Part shown: positions 9,138 to 17,124 of the stretch, in pieces | Position numbering within the stretch: the stretch's first letter is position 1 | How the letters are laid out: each line of letters begins with the position of its first letter | Source: Nonomuraea sp. SYSU D8015 | Lineage (GTDB): Bacteria > Actinomycetota > Actinomycetes > Streptosporangiales > Streptosporangiaceae | NCBI RefSeq assembly: GCF_008065375.1 | Contig: NZ_VJYI01000009.1 | Coordinates: 186,001 to 250,000, forward strand | Direction: 5' to 3' | Length of the DNA: 64,000 nucleotides | The notes under the pieces: generated by a model | Told to the model about the DNA's origin: nothing | Databases searched by the model: none | The model's input: the letters and a program-made list of their open reading frames with translations, nothing else | Made by a program: the position numbers and the translations under genes

Positions 9138-10280
9138 ATGAGTCTCGTGGCGTATTTCGACGCGGCCTCGAGCGAGCCGCTCCACCCGCAGGCGCGAGAG
9201 GCGCTGCTGGCGGCGATCGACGCCGGCTGGGCCGACCCCGCGAGACTGTACGGCCAGGCCCGCCGCGCGCACCTGCTGCTGGAGCAGGCCCGCACGGAGG
9301 TGGCCGAGGCGCTCGGCGCACGCCCGGACGAGGTGTCGTTCACCTCTTCCGGCACGCAGGCCGTGCATCTCGGCGTCCTCGGCACCCTACACGGCCGGCG
9401 CAGGGCCGGGCGCCACCTGGTGACGAGCGCGGTCGAGCACTCCAGCGTGCTGCACGCCGGCGCCCTGCACGAACGCGACGGCGGCACGATGGAGACGGTG
9501 GGCGTGAGCCTGACCGGGCGCGTGGACCTCGGCTCCTTCACCGCGGCCGTGGCGCGGCCCGGCACCGCGCTGGCCTGCCTGCAGACCGCCAACCACGAGG
9601 TCGGCACGCTGCAGCCGGTGGCGGAGGCGGCCGAGGCCTGCCGGGAGCACGGCGTGCCGCTCCTGGTCGACGCGGCGCAGACGGCCGGCCGGATGCCGAC
9701 GCCGCCGGGCTGGTCGGTGCTCACCGCCAGCGCCCACAAATGGGGCGGCCCGGCCGGGGTGGGCGTGCTGGCGGTGCGGAAGGGGACGCGGTTCCGCTCG
9801 TTCCTGCCGGAGGACGAGCGGGAGCGGCGGCGGGTGCCGGGTTTCGAGAACGTCCCGGCCGTCGTCGCCGCGGCGGCGGCCCTGCGCGCCACCGCCGCCG
9901 AGGCCGAGCGCGAGCAGGCGAGGATCTCCGAGCTCGTCGCCAGGATCAGGGAGACGGTGCCGGAGATCGTCCCCGACGTCGAGGTGATCGGCGACCCCGT
10001 CGAGCGGGCGCCGCACATCGTGACCTTCTCGTGCCTGTACGTTGACGGGGAGGCCCTGCTCACCGAGCTCGACAAGGCGGGATTCGCCGTTTCGTCCGGA
10101 AGTTCGTGCACCGCTAGTACGCTTCGTCCATCGCACGTTCTTGAAGCGATGGGCGTGCTGACGCATGGGAATGTCCGGGTGTCACTGCCCAGGGGCGCTT
10201 CCGCGGCCGAGGTCGACAGGTTCCTCGCCGTGCTGCCCGAGCTGGTGCGCCGCATCCGCCAGGACGCAGGAGTCGCATGA
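9138..10280 (+). CDS. Cysteine desulfurase (NifS/IscS-like, class V aminotransferase fold)
   Basis: A 380-residue PLP enzyme predicted to release sulfur from cysteine as a protein persulfide. Visible residues: His101 (VEHSSV), PLP-contacting Asp178 (VDAAQTAG), Schiff-base Lys201 (SAHKWGG) and the persulfide Cys324 on its loop (SSGSSCTAS). At 380 residues it is compact. ATG 9138 is fixed by the conserved VAYFDAASS start. Its stop overlaps the next start by 4 bp, pairing it with a TusA-like sulfur carrier. Whether it feeds FeS assembly, tRNA thiolation or another acceptor is not visible. Confidence 0.92.
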   Translation: MSLVAYFDAASSEPLHPQAREALLAAIDAGWADPARLYGQARRAHLLLEQARTEVAEALGARPDEVSFTSSGTQAVHLGVLGTLHGRRRAGRHLVTSAVEHSSVLHAGALHERDGGTMETVGVSLTGRVDLGSFTAAVARPGTALACLQTANHEVGTLQPVAEAAEACREHGVPLLVDAAQTAGRMPTPPGWSVLTASAHKWGGPAGVGVLAVRKGTRFRSFLPEDERERRRVPGFENVPAVVAAAAALRATAAEAEREQARISELVARIRETVPEIVPDVEVIGDPVERAPHIVTFSCLYVDGEALLTELDKAGFAVSSGSSCTASTLRPSHVLEAMGVLTHGNVRVSLPRGASAAEVDRFLAVLPELVRRIRQDAGVA

Positions 10281-10522
10281 CCGAGGTTACTCAGCCGGCT
10301 TTGACGATCGACGCGCTCGGGAAGAAGTGCCCGATCCCGATCATCATGCTCGCGGAGCAGATCAACTACGTCCCGCTCAACGCCGTGGTGGCCGTGCTGG
10401 CCGACGACCCGGCGGCCTATACGGACGTACCGGCGTGGTGCAGGCTCAAGTCGCACCGCCACGTCGGCTCGTACGAGCTGCCCGAGGGCGGCTGGGCGAT
10501 CCACGTCAGACGCAACTACTGA
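10277..10522 (+). CDS. TusA/SirA-family sulfur carrier
   Basis: An 81-residue protein with the CPxP signature (Cys18 in GKKCPIPI) at the start of the first helix, as in TusA, where that Cys carries a persulfide. The rest (VAVLADDPAAYTDVPAWC...HVG) fits the two-layer TusA fold. It overlaps the cysteine desulfurase by 4 bp, so the two are very likely partners: the desulfurase loads sulfur on Cys18 and an unknown acceptor takes it. No TusBCD or TusE homologue is in the window. Confidence 0.85.
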   Translation: MTEVTQPALTIDALGKKCPIPIIMLAEQINYVPLNAVVAVLADDPAAYTDVPAWCRLKSHRHVGSYELPEGGWAIHVRRNY

Positions 10523-10540
10523 CCTTTCCGGCGCACGACC

Positions 10541-10594
10541 GCGCGCACAGGCGTCATGCGCGCCGCCGGCGGCGCGCATGACGCCTGTGCGCGC
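10541..10594. repeat. Perfect 54-bp palindrome with no loop
   Basis: Positions 10541-10567 and 10568-10594 are exact reverse complements (27 bp each); the left arm begins GCGCGCACAGGCGTCATGCG. It starts 18 bp after the tusA stop, between convergent genes. It could act as a strong bidirectional terminator or cruciform. Fold-back structures this long are rare and usually unstable, so it stands out. Confidence 0.9.
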
Positions 10595-10613
10595 GGGACG
10601 GGGTCCCCGTCCC
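10595..10613. repeat. 9-bp hairpin abutting the 54-bp palindrome
   Basis: GGGACGGGG, a single T, then CCCCGTCCC. It starts at the base after the palindrome ends, so 10541-10669 is a chain of three hairpins between convergent genes. Confidence 0.75.
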
Positions 10614-10638
10614 GTACGGGCGAGCGCGGCAAAACAAA

Positions 10639-10669
10639 CGCCCCGGCCGCGGATGCGGCGGCCGGGGCG
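10639..10669 (-). terminator. Rho-independent terminator of adoK
   Basis: A 12-bp GC-rich stem (CGCCCCGGCCGC and its complement) with a 7-nt loop, followed on the minus strand by TTTGTTTTG. It lies 61 bp past the adoK stop and is one of few hairpins here with a proper T-rich tail. Confidence 0.88.
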
Positions 10670-10691
10670 GGGATTCAAGGCGCTCCCCGGG

Positions 10692-10745
10692 TCTCAGGGG
10701 TGGTAGCAGTCTCAGGGGTGGTAGCAGTCTCAGGGGTGGTAGCAG
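10692..10745. repeat. 18-bp unit in three perfect tandem copies at the adoK stop codon
   Basis: The unit TCTCAGGGGTGGTAGCAG occurs at 10692-10709, 10710-10727 and 10728-10745. The third copy holds the last codons (CYHP) and stop of adoK; the other two are exact downstream duplicates, each repeating the in-frame stop. Confidence 0.95.
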
Positions 10746-11716
10746 CGGAGGTACTCGGCGATCTCCGCGGCCGCCTCCGCGCCGTACGCGGCGGTGAAGC
10801 GCTCGAGGAAGCCCTTCTGGCCGAGCTCGTACTCCTGCCCGCCGACCCGCTCCAGCACGTGCGTGGCGGTCAGGTTGCCGATCTGCCCGCACCGCTCCAG
10901 CGGCAGGCTCCAGGCCAGCCCCGACAGGAAGCCCGCGCGGAAGGCGTCGCCGACGCCGGTGGGGTCGGCCTTGCCGTTCTCCGGGGCGGGCGCGACCTGG
11001 ATGGAGGGCTCGCCCTTGCGGTCGATGACGGCGCCCTTGGGCCCGAGCGTGGTGACGCGGACGCCGACCCGGTTGAGGATCTCCTCGTCGGACCAGCCGG
11101 TCTTCTGCTCGATGAGCCCCTTCTCGTAGTCGTTGGAGAAGAGGTAGGCGGCGCCGTCGACGAGCTGGCGGATCTGCTCGTCCTCCATGCGGGCCAGCTG
11201 CTGGGAGATGTCGGCGGCGAAGGGGATGCCGCGCTGGCGGCACTCGTCGGTGTGCCGGAGCATCGCGTCGGGGTCGTTGGGGCTGATGAGCACCAGGTCG
11301 AGGCCGCCGACCCGGTCGGCCACGGGCTGCAGCTCGATCAGCCTCGCCTCGGCCATGGCGCCGGTGTAGAACGAGGCGATCTGGTTGTGGTGCTCATCGG
11401 TGGTGCACAGGAAGCGCGCGGTGTGCTGGGTCTCCGAGACGTGCACGGAGTCGCAGTCGACGCCGTGGCGCTCGAGCCAGGACCGGTAGTCGGCGAAGTC
11501 GTTGCCGACGGCTCCCACGAGGATCGGCTTCAAGCCGAGGCAGCCCATGCCGAACGCGATGTTCGCGGCGCACCCACCGCGACGGATCTGAAGGTCATCG
11601 ACCAGGAACGAGAGGGAGACCCGGTCGAGCTGCTCGGCGATGAGCTGATCGCCGAAGCTTCCTGGGAAGGTCATCAGGTGGTCTGTCGCGATGGAGCCGG
11701 TGACGGCGATGCGCAC
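10730..11716 (-). CDS. adoK: PfkB-family adenosine kinase
   Basis: A 328-residue ribokinase-fold enzyme predicted to phosphorylate adenosine to AMP. It starts RIAVTGSIATDHLMTFPG and continues SFLVDDLQIRRGG (substrate lid), DISQQLARM, VTTLGPKGAV and the catalytic DPTGVGDAFRAGFL (anion hole and base Asp). These motifs closely match the M. tuberculosis adenosine kinase (Rv2202c), which also sits near ctaC and an erpA-like gene. GTG 11716 follows a good AGGAAGAAG site; the frame runs 23 codons further upstream without family similarity. The stop lies in a triplicated 18-bp unit. Confidence 0.88.
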   Translation of the reverse strand: MRIAVTGSIATDHLMTFPGSFGDQLIAEQLDRVSLSFLVDDLQIRRGGCAANIAFGMGCLGLKPILVGAVGNDFADYRSWLERHGVDCDSVHVSETQHTARFLCTTDEHHNQIASFYTGAMAEARLIELQPVADRVGGLDLVLISPNDPDAMLRHTDECRQRGIPFAADISQQLARMEDEQIRQLVDGAAYLFSNDYEKGLIEQKTGWSDEEILNRVGVRVTTLGPKGAVIDRKGEPSIQVAPAPENGKADPTGVGDAFRAGFLSGLAWSLPLERCGQIGNLTATHVLERVGGQEYELGQKGFLERFTAAYGAEAAAEIAEYLRCYHP

Positions 11717-11814
11717 GGGATTCTTCTTCCTCGTTGTCAGCAAGCCAATGGGCCCCACGAGAATACGCGAAGGTCCCGGACGCACAAAGGCGAACGGGAC
11801 CCGGCGCGCCGACC

Positions 11815-11836
11815 GCGGCTAGTTGGCGGCTAGTTG
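11815..11836. repeat. 11-bp tandem duplication at the erpA stop codon
   Basis: GCGGCTAGTTG is repeated exactly at 11815-11825 and 11826-11836. The second copy holds the in-frame TAG of erpA on the minus strand. The unit is not a multiple of three, so the duplicated TAG is out of frame. Confidence 0.9.
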
Positions 11837-12183
11837 AACGAGTCGCCACAGGCGCACGAGCCGGTGGCGTTGGGGTTGTCGATGGTGAACCCCTGCTTCT
11901 CGATGGTGTCGACGAAGTCGATGGTGGCGCCCATGAGGTAAGGAGCGCTCATGCGGTCGGTGACCACGCTGACGCCGCCGAAGTCGGACACCACGTCGCC
12001 GTCCATCGAGCGATCGTCGAAGAAGAGCTGGTAGCGCAGGCCGGAGCAACCGCCCGGCTGCACGGCGACCCGCAGCTGCAGACCCTCCTCGCCCTGCTGC
12101 TCCAGCAGGCTCTTGACCTTGGCGGCGGCCGCGTCAGTCAGGATCAGGCCCTGCGCCGTGGTCTCGCTGCTCTCAACCGTCAT
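11830..12183 (-). CDS. erpA: A-type iron-sulfur carrier (HesB/IscA/ErpA)
   Basis: A 117-residue FeS carrier that delivers clusters to apo-proteins. It shows the three conserved cysteines: one in QPGGCSGLRY and two in the C-terminal CACGDSFN. ATG 12183 gives MTVESSETTAQGLILTDAAA, matching family starts. It lies upstream of adoK on the same strand with a 113-bp gap holding only a weak 7-bp hairpin (11772-11801), and diverges from nadA, itself an FeS enzyme. Confidence 0.94.
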   Translation of the reverse strand: MTVESSETTAQGLILTDAAAAKVKSLLEQQGEEGLQLRVAVQPGGCSGLRYQLFFDDRSMDGDVVSDFGGVSVVTDRMSAPYLMGATIDFVDTIEKQGFTIDNPNATGSCACGDSFN

Positions 12184-12315
12184 CTGGTGACTCCCTAACC
12201 CGGCTGTCTGGTTTCGACGTCCTACCAATGACGCTACCAACACCTGGCCCATGCCACACATTCCCGGGGTCGCACACCCCCGGAACAAGCAGGTTCGCCC
12301 GTGTGCCATCATGAG

Positions 12316-12334
12316 TATCGTCAATTCGACGATA
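12316..12334 (+). promoter_or_regulatory. Inverted repeat just upstream of nadA
   Basis: TATCGTC, 5-nt spacer, GACGATA is a perfect 7-bp inverted repeat centred about 22 bp before the nadA ATG, next to its AAGGGGG ribosome-binding site. The placement suits a repressor operator for NAD synthesis; the regulator cannot be named from this sequence. Confidence 0.55.
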
Positions 12335-12347
12335 AGGGGGTGTGGCC

Positions 12348-13499
12348 ATGGCCACCCAGACTGGGCTGCCGCTCTTCGTCCTCGGCCGGGGCGCCGATCC
12401 GCACAGCGAGAAAGGGGTCGACTGCCCGGGCGAGCTGCCGCCCGCGTCCGACCCCGGCCTGGTGGAACGCGCACGCAAGGCCAAGGAGGCGCTCGGCGAC
12501 CGCCTGTTCGTGCTGGGCCACCACTACCAGCGCGACGAGGTCATCCAGTTCGCCGACGTGACGGGTGACTCCTTCAAGCTCGCCCAGCAGGCGGCGGCGC
12601 GGCCCGAGGCCGAGTACATCGTCTTCTGCGGCGTGCACTTCATGGCCGAGTCCGCCGACATCCTCACCAACGACACCCAGAAGGTGATCCTCCCGGACAT
12701 GGCGGCCGGGTGCTCCATGGCCGACATGGCCACGTTCGACCAGGTCGAGGAGTGCTGGGAGGCCCTGGAGGACGCCGGCCTCGCCGATCAGGTGATCCCG
12801 GTCACATACATGAACTCCAGCGCCGACATCAAGGCCTTCTGCGGCCGGAACGGCGGCGCGGTCTGCACCTCCTCCAACGCCCGCCGGGCCCTGGACTGGG
12901 CGTTCGAGCAGGGCGAGAAGGTGCTGTTCCTGCCCGACCAGCACCTGGGCCGCAACACGGCGGTGCTGGAGATGGGCATGTCCCTGGACGACTGCGTGGT
13001 GTGGAACCCGCACCGCCCGAACGGCGGCCTCACGCGCGAGCAGCTGGAGCGTGCCAGGATGATCCTGTGGCGCGGCCACTGCTCGGTGCACGGCCGCTTC
13101 ACGGCCGGGTCCGTCGACGACGTTCGTGCCCGCATCCCTGGCGTCAACGTGCTCGTGCACCCGGAGTGCCGGCACGAGGTCGTGCTCAAGGCCGACTACG
13201 TGGGCTCCACCGAGTACATCATCAAGACGCTGGAGGCGGCCCCCGCGGGCTCGAGCTGGGCGGTCGGCACGGAGCTGAACCTGGTCAAGCGGCTGGCGCA
13301 GATGTTCCCCGACAAGAGCGTCTCGTTCCTGGACCGGACGGTCTGCTACTGCTCGACGATGAACCGCATCGACCTGCCGCACCTGGTGTGGGCGCTGGAG
13401 TCGCTGGTGCTGGGCGAGGTCGTCAACCAGATCACGGTGGACGAGGACACCACCCACTGGGCCAAGGTCGCCCTGGACCGCATGCTCGCCCTCCCCTGA
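12348..13499 (+). CDS. nadA: Quinolinate synthase
   Basis: A 383-residue [4Fe-4S] enzyme that condenses iminoaspartate with dihydroxyacetone phosphate. Seen: LGHHYQRDEVIQFAD, FCGVHFMAE with the first cluster Cys, MAAGCSMADM, HPECRHEV with the second, and TVCYCSTMNR with the third. ATG 12348 is preferred because AAGGGGG lies 7 nt upstream; the in-frame GTG at 12342 is too close to it. No nadB or nadC follows, unlike the common nadABC operon, so the pathway partners must be elsewhere. Confidence 0.95.
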   Translation: MATQTGLPLFVLGRGADPHSEKGVDCPGELPPASDPGLVERARKAKEALGDRLFVLGHHYQRDEVIQFADVTGDSFKLAQQAAARPEAEYIVFCGVHFMAESADILTNDTQKVILPDMAAGCSMADMATFDQVEECWEALEDAGLADQVIPVTYMNSSADIKAFCGRNGGAVCTSSNARRALDWAFEQGEKVLFLPDQHLGRNTAVLEMGMSLDDCVVWNPHRPNGGLTREQLERARMILWRGHCSVHGRFTAGSVDDVRARIPGVNVLVHPECRHEVVLKADYVGSTEYIIKTLEAAPAGSSWAVGTELNLVKRLAQMFPDKSVSFLDRTVCYCSTMNRIDLPHLVWALESLVLGEVVNQITVDEDTTHWAKVALDRMLALP

Positions 13500-13524
13500 C
13501 CCGCGCCGGGCCATACTGGCCGGC

Positions 13525-14403
13525 ATGGAGGAGACGATCACCACAGAGGACGGCGTCGAGCTCTGGGCGGCCCGCGGCGGCCGGGGCCGCCCCGTGGTCT
13601 TCTGTCACGGCGGCCCGGGCTTGTGGGACACCTTAGAGGACGTGGCCGCGCTGCTGTCCGGTGTCGCGACCGTGCATCGCTGGGACCAGCGGGGCTGCGG
13701 CCGCTCACAACGGCGCGGGCCGTACTCGATGGCTCGAACGGTCGCGGACCTCGACGCCGTCCGCCGGCACTTCGAGCTGGAGACGATGGTGCTGCTGGGC
13801 CACTCGTGGGGCGCCCAGCTGGCCCTGCGATACACCCTGGACCACCCCGAGCGCGTACGCGGGCTGGTCTACGTCGCCGGCACGGGCATCGACCCGGGAA
13901 AGCCCTGGGGCGACGAGTACGCCCGGAACCTGCGCGCCAGAATGGGCGACCACCTGGGGCGCTGGCTGGAGCTGCGGGGCCGCGACCGCACGCCCGCCGA
14001 GGACCGGGAGCTCTCGGTGCTGCAGTGGTCGGCGGACTTCGCCGACCCGGCCCGGGCGCTGGAGCAGGCCGAGCGCATGGCGACGCCCTGGCTCGGCGTC
14101 AACTTCGAGTGCAACGCCGCCATCAACGCCCAGGACAAACGCCACTGGGGCACTCCCGAGCTGCGGGCGGGGTGCGAGGCCCTGCAGGTCCCCACGCTGA
14201 TCGTGGACGGCGCGCACGACATCCGGCCCCGCTGGGCGGTGGACTCCCTGGAGCAGGCGCTGCCCCGCGTGTCACGCGTGGTCCTGCGGGGTGCCGGGCA
14301 CATGCCCTGGGTGGAGGAGCCGGACGGCTTCCGGTCCGCGGTGAACGCGTTCCTGGCGAGCGATGCCGTCAGCGGCGCCGGTAGTCCCGGTGGGCGGCGG
14401 TGA
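13525..14403 (+). CDS. Alpha/beta hydrolase, prolyl-aminopeptidase-like
   Basis: A 292-residue hydrolase with HGGPG (oxyanion region), DQRGCGRS, the nucleophile elbow GHSWGA, an acid near VDGAHDIRPRW and a final His in GAGHMPW. The HGGPG plus DQRGCGRS combination is typical of proline iminopeptidases, but substrate cannot be fixed. ATG 13525 is 25 bp after nadA, so it may be co-transcribed. No signal peptide. Confidence 0.85.
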   Translation: MEETITTEDGVELWAARGGRGRPVVFCHGGPGLWDTLEDVAALLSGVATVHRWDQRGCGRSQRRGPYSMARTVADLDAVRRHFELETMVLLGHSWGAQLALRYTLDHPERVRGLVYVAGTGIDPGKPWGDEYARNLRARMGDHLGRWLELRGRDRTPAEDRELSVLQWSADFADPARALEQAERMATPWLGVNFECNAAINAQDKRHWGTPELRAGCEALQVPTLIVDGAHDIRPRWAVDSLEQALPRVSRVVLRGAGHMPWVEEPDGFRSAVNAFLASDAVSGAGSPGGRR

Positions 14404-14439
14404 TGAGGGGCGCGGCGGGCCCAGGCCGTGAGCGCCTCC

Positions 14440-14597
14440 AGCGGCTCGCCATGTCCTCGGTCGCCCGCTCCAGCTGAGTGAACCCGCGCGGACCGTCACC
14501 CAGCTCCACGAGCACCTGAGCGCTCCACTTGCCGCCGATCAAGGCCAGCACCTCGGGCAGCGGGCTGGTGCGTTGCCCCGGTGTTCCGTTGCGACAA
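14440..14597 (-). pseudogene. Relic of an HxlR-family regulator
   Basis: On the minus strand EVLALIGGKWSAQVLVELGD with GPRGFTQLERA is clearly the recognition half of an HxlR winged helix, but the protein does not continue into the second half of the domain. A possible TTG start at 14597 with a good AAGGAGG site is in another frame, so a frameshift lies near 14560. The gene diverges from the damaged hydrolase at 14659. Between them GTTGCGAC and GTCGTAAC form an imperfect inverted repeat that may have been its operator. Confidence 0.6.
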
Positions 14598-14658
14598 GAA
14601 GGTGCCTCCTTCCGGACAAGTCGTAACGTTCCTGCGTACCGGCCCTATTGGAGGATGT

Positions 14659-15195
14659 GTGCCCATCGCGCACAGCAACAGTTTCAAGATCTCCTACGAG
14701 GTCGTGGGGGACGGCCCGCCGGTGGTGCTCCATCCGGGCATGTTCCAGGACGCGGCACATTGGGCGCACAGCGGATACACCCGGGTCCTGACGTCCGCGT
14801 ACACGGTGATCGCCGTCGCCGCGCACGCCCCGGATCGGCTGACGTGCCTGGTCACCGGCGGGTTCGACGCCGTCGACGGCTTCCGCTCGGCGGTCGGGCC
14901 CACACTGCGGCCCCTCGGCCTGCCGGTCGGCACCGACCCCTATCAGGCGGCTCTCATCGAGGCAGGGGATCCGGCCGCGTTCCGGGCCGATCACGAGGCG
15001 TTCTCGCGCGAGCCCGGCCTCCACGCCGAACCCGCCGCCTCCGGCGTGCCCGTGTTCCTGTACGCGGCCGGCGAGGATCCGTGGCACGAGCCGATGCGGG
15101 CGTTCGCCGAGCGCACCGGCAGCGGCTTGCTCTCCTTGCCCGGCGCCGATCACAAGGGCGGCTGGGACAGGTCCGCGGATGTGCTCCCCCGATGA
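14659..15195 (+). pseudogene. Alpha/beta hydrolase with the catalytic core deleted
   Basis: The open frame is intact (178 codons from GTG 14659, GGAGGA just upstream), starts like a hydrolase (NSFKISYEVVGDGPPVVLHPG) and ends with ADHKGGW, the catalytic-His region. After YTVIAV it jumps straight to AAHAPDRLTCLVTGGF, which in relatives follows the nucleophile elbow. About 50-60 residues, including the GxSxG serine, are missing through an in-frame deletion. It therefore cannot be a normal serine hydrolase. The adjacent regulator is also broken, so both look in decay. Confidence 0.65.
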
Positions 15196-15319
15196 TGGCC
15201 TTCCTGGCCGCCAAGACGTGACCCCGGCCGCATGGTCACAATGCGGCCGTATCCCCCACCCGTTGCACGGGCTCGCCCGTAACCCGGGACGCCGTCTTCA
15301 CCGATCGCGCGGAATCCCT

Positions 15320-16209
15320 CTACCTGTCCCACAGAGCACTGATCGGCAGCGCGGTCAGCCGATCGCCGAAGGCGAGCGAGCGCTTTCCGGTGTAGAGCAC
15401 GAACCCATGGACGAACTCCTCGCCGAGAGCGTCTCTCAGCGTGGTCAAGCCCTTGAAGTCCTTGAGGTCCACGGCGTCCGTGGCTTTGGCCTCCACTCCG
15501 ATCACCCGGCCGTTGGTGCGCTCGACCACCAGGTCGACCTCGGCTCCCTGGCTGACACGCCAGTGAAAGAGATTCAGCCGGTAGGGAGCCCAGGTTGCCT
15601 GTTTGGCCAGTTCGTTGGCGATGAAGGTCTCCACCAGCGGCCCACGCGGATAAAAGCCCCGCGCGATGAGATCGAAGTAGTCCGCTCTGCCGTAAGAACT
15701 CTGCGTCGTCGTCCGGAAGGACTCCGGTTCGTCGAAGGCCCGCTCAAGGAAGGACTTGTCGCCGCCGTTCAACTCCTGCTCCGCGAAGGGCCACACCTCG
15801 ATGATGCTCGCCCGTCCGGCCAGAGATTCGCTGAGCGACGGAGTCGCGAGAAACCTGGTCGATCCGGCGAGCACGAACTGCCCTCGCTCCGCCGAACGGT
15901 CCACGGCCGATTTGATCGCCAGCACCAGATCATCGCCGCCTCGCTGGATTTCATCGATCATCATCGGCTTGGGCCCGTCGGCCACGAACACCTCGGGATC
16001 CGCATGCGCGGCCGCACGCAGCGTGCCATCGTCCAGGGTCAGGTATGTGCCGCCGCGACAAGCCTCGAGTTGCCGGAGCAGTGTGGTCTTCCCGGACGGC
16101 GAGGCCCATTGACGATCACCACCCTGAACGCAGCCAGGAACTCCAGCGCGTGATCGACGATGCGTCGCGGCACAAGATTCACGAGGGCCTCCATCTGCGG
16201 GAACGACAT
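15320..16209 (-). pseudogene. AAA ATPase with DUF4143 domain, frameshifted in the P-loop
   Basis: The N-terminus (MSFPQMEALVNLVPRRIVDH...FRVVIVNGPR) runs into the Walker A region, where one base is missing (CGCCGTCCGGGAAG instead of a codon before TCC GGG AAG), at about 16104. The continuation in the other frame reads SGKTTLL and later MMIDEIQ (Walker B), LVLAIKSAVD, FVLAGSTRFLAT (sensor 1). The DUF4143 part is also shortened: FYPRGPLVETFIANEL joins regions normally farther apart. Clearly an AAA_14/DUF4143 protein, a family of unclear function sometimes linked to toxins, and almost surely non-functional. Confidence 0.7.
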
Positions 16210-16225
16210 CCTACAGAGGGTACGG

Positions 16226-16298
16226 CGACATTTCACAGCACCCAGAACCGACAAACGTGGTGCTCACAGCCGACATTTCACGGCACCACCAACCGACA
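16226..16298. repeat. Pair of 28-bp direct repeats resembling an IS21-family end
   Basis: Two imperfect copies (16226-16253 and 16271-16298) begin CGACATTTCAC and end AACCGACA, 45 bp apart. On the minus strand they begin TGTCGGTT and end GAAATGTCG. IS21-family elements carry several such subterminal repeats behind a TG terminus. No transposase gene is present, so this would be a solo remnant end. The IS21 link is from memory of the family and needs a search. Confidence 0.5.
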
Positions 16299-16358
16299 TT
16301 CTGCAGTGATCGCCGGCCGAGAGGATGCCCGATCGTCGACGTGCGGGCCTCGGGGCTT

Positions 16359-16964
16359 CTAGGCGAAGTCGTAGCCGAGCCGGACGGTGACCGTGAGGGT
16401 CTGGCGGCCGGGGTTGATCGAGGAGGCGTCCTCGGCGGCCATGGTGGCGGCCCTGAGGAGCGGCTGCGGCGGGCCGCCCCCGATCTCCTCGGTCACCGAG
16501 ACCACCCGCCCCAGCGGGCGGCCCGCCAGACCGGCGTATTGGGCGGCCTTGCCGGCGGCGTCGCGGAACGCCCTGGTCCTGGCCTCGCTCAGCGGGCCGG
16601 ACGGGTCGGACACCTCGAACGCCAGCCCGTTGAGCCTGGCCTCCTCGCCGACCCCGGCCACCGTGTCGATGATCCGGTCGGCCCGGGCCAGGTCGCGGAC
16701 CACGACCTCCACGCCCTGCGCCGCGCGGTAGGCCGTCACCTTCGGGTACGCCTCGTACTCGGGCCCCAGGGAGAGCTCTGTCGTGCGTACGTCCTCCGCC
16801 GCGATCCCCTCCTGGCGCAGCACCTCGGTGAGGCGGGCGGCGGCGGCCCTGGCGGCGGTGAAGGACTCCGCGGCGGACGCGCGGCGCACCTCGACGCCCG
16901 CGTAGAGCCGCAGCGTGTCGGGCGCGGCCAGGACGGTGCCCTCGCCGACGACGGTGATGTCCAC
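16359..16964 (-). CDS. SIMPL (DUF541) domain protein
   Basis: A 201-residue protein starting VVGEGTVLAAPDTLRLYAGVEVR, followed by the long helix and YEAYPKVTAYRAAQGVEVVVRDL typical of SIMPL proteins, which form oligomeric shells in the bacterial examples studied. No signal peptide is seen from GTG 16964, unlike many exported members, so it may be cytoplasmic. The start has only a short GGGGA upstream. Flanks: the IS-like repeats and the kinase, with a 160-bp gap to the kinase stop in which I see nothing. Confidence 0.8.
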   Translation of the reverse strand: MDITVVGEGTVLAAPDTLRLYAGVEVRRASAAESFTAARAAAARLTEVLRQEGIAAEDVRTTELSLGPEYEAYPKVTAYRAAQGVEVVVRDLARADRIIDTVAGVGEEARLNGLAFEVSDPSGPLSEARTRAFRDAAGKAAQYAGLAGRPLGRVVSVTEEIGGGPPQPLLRAATMAAEDASSINPGRQTLTVTVRLGYDFA

Positions 16965-17124
16965 TCCCCGATCCTACGGAAATCCCGCCCGCCTGTTCAC
17001 TCCCTGCGGGCTCGTGATCCCCGGCGCACCCCACAGAGATGTCCCCGGCCCGCATTTCGCACGGCACGGAAAGACCATGAGCGGTCACATGGGCGCATGG
17101 TCGATCATGCGAAGAACCGGGGGC

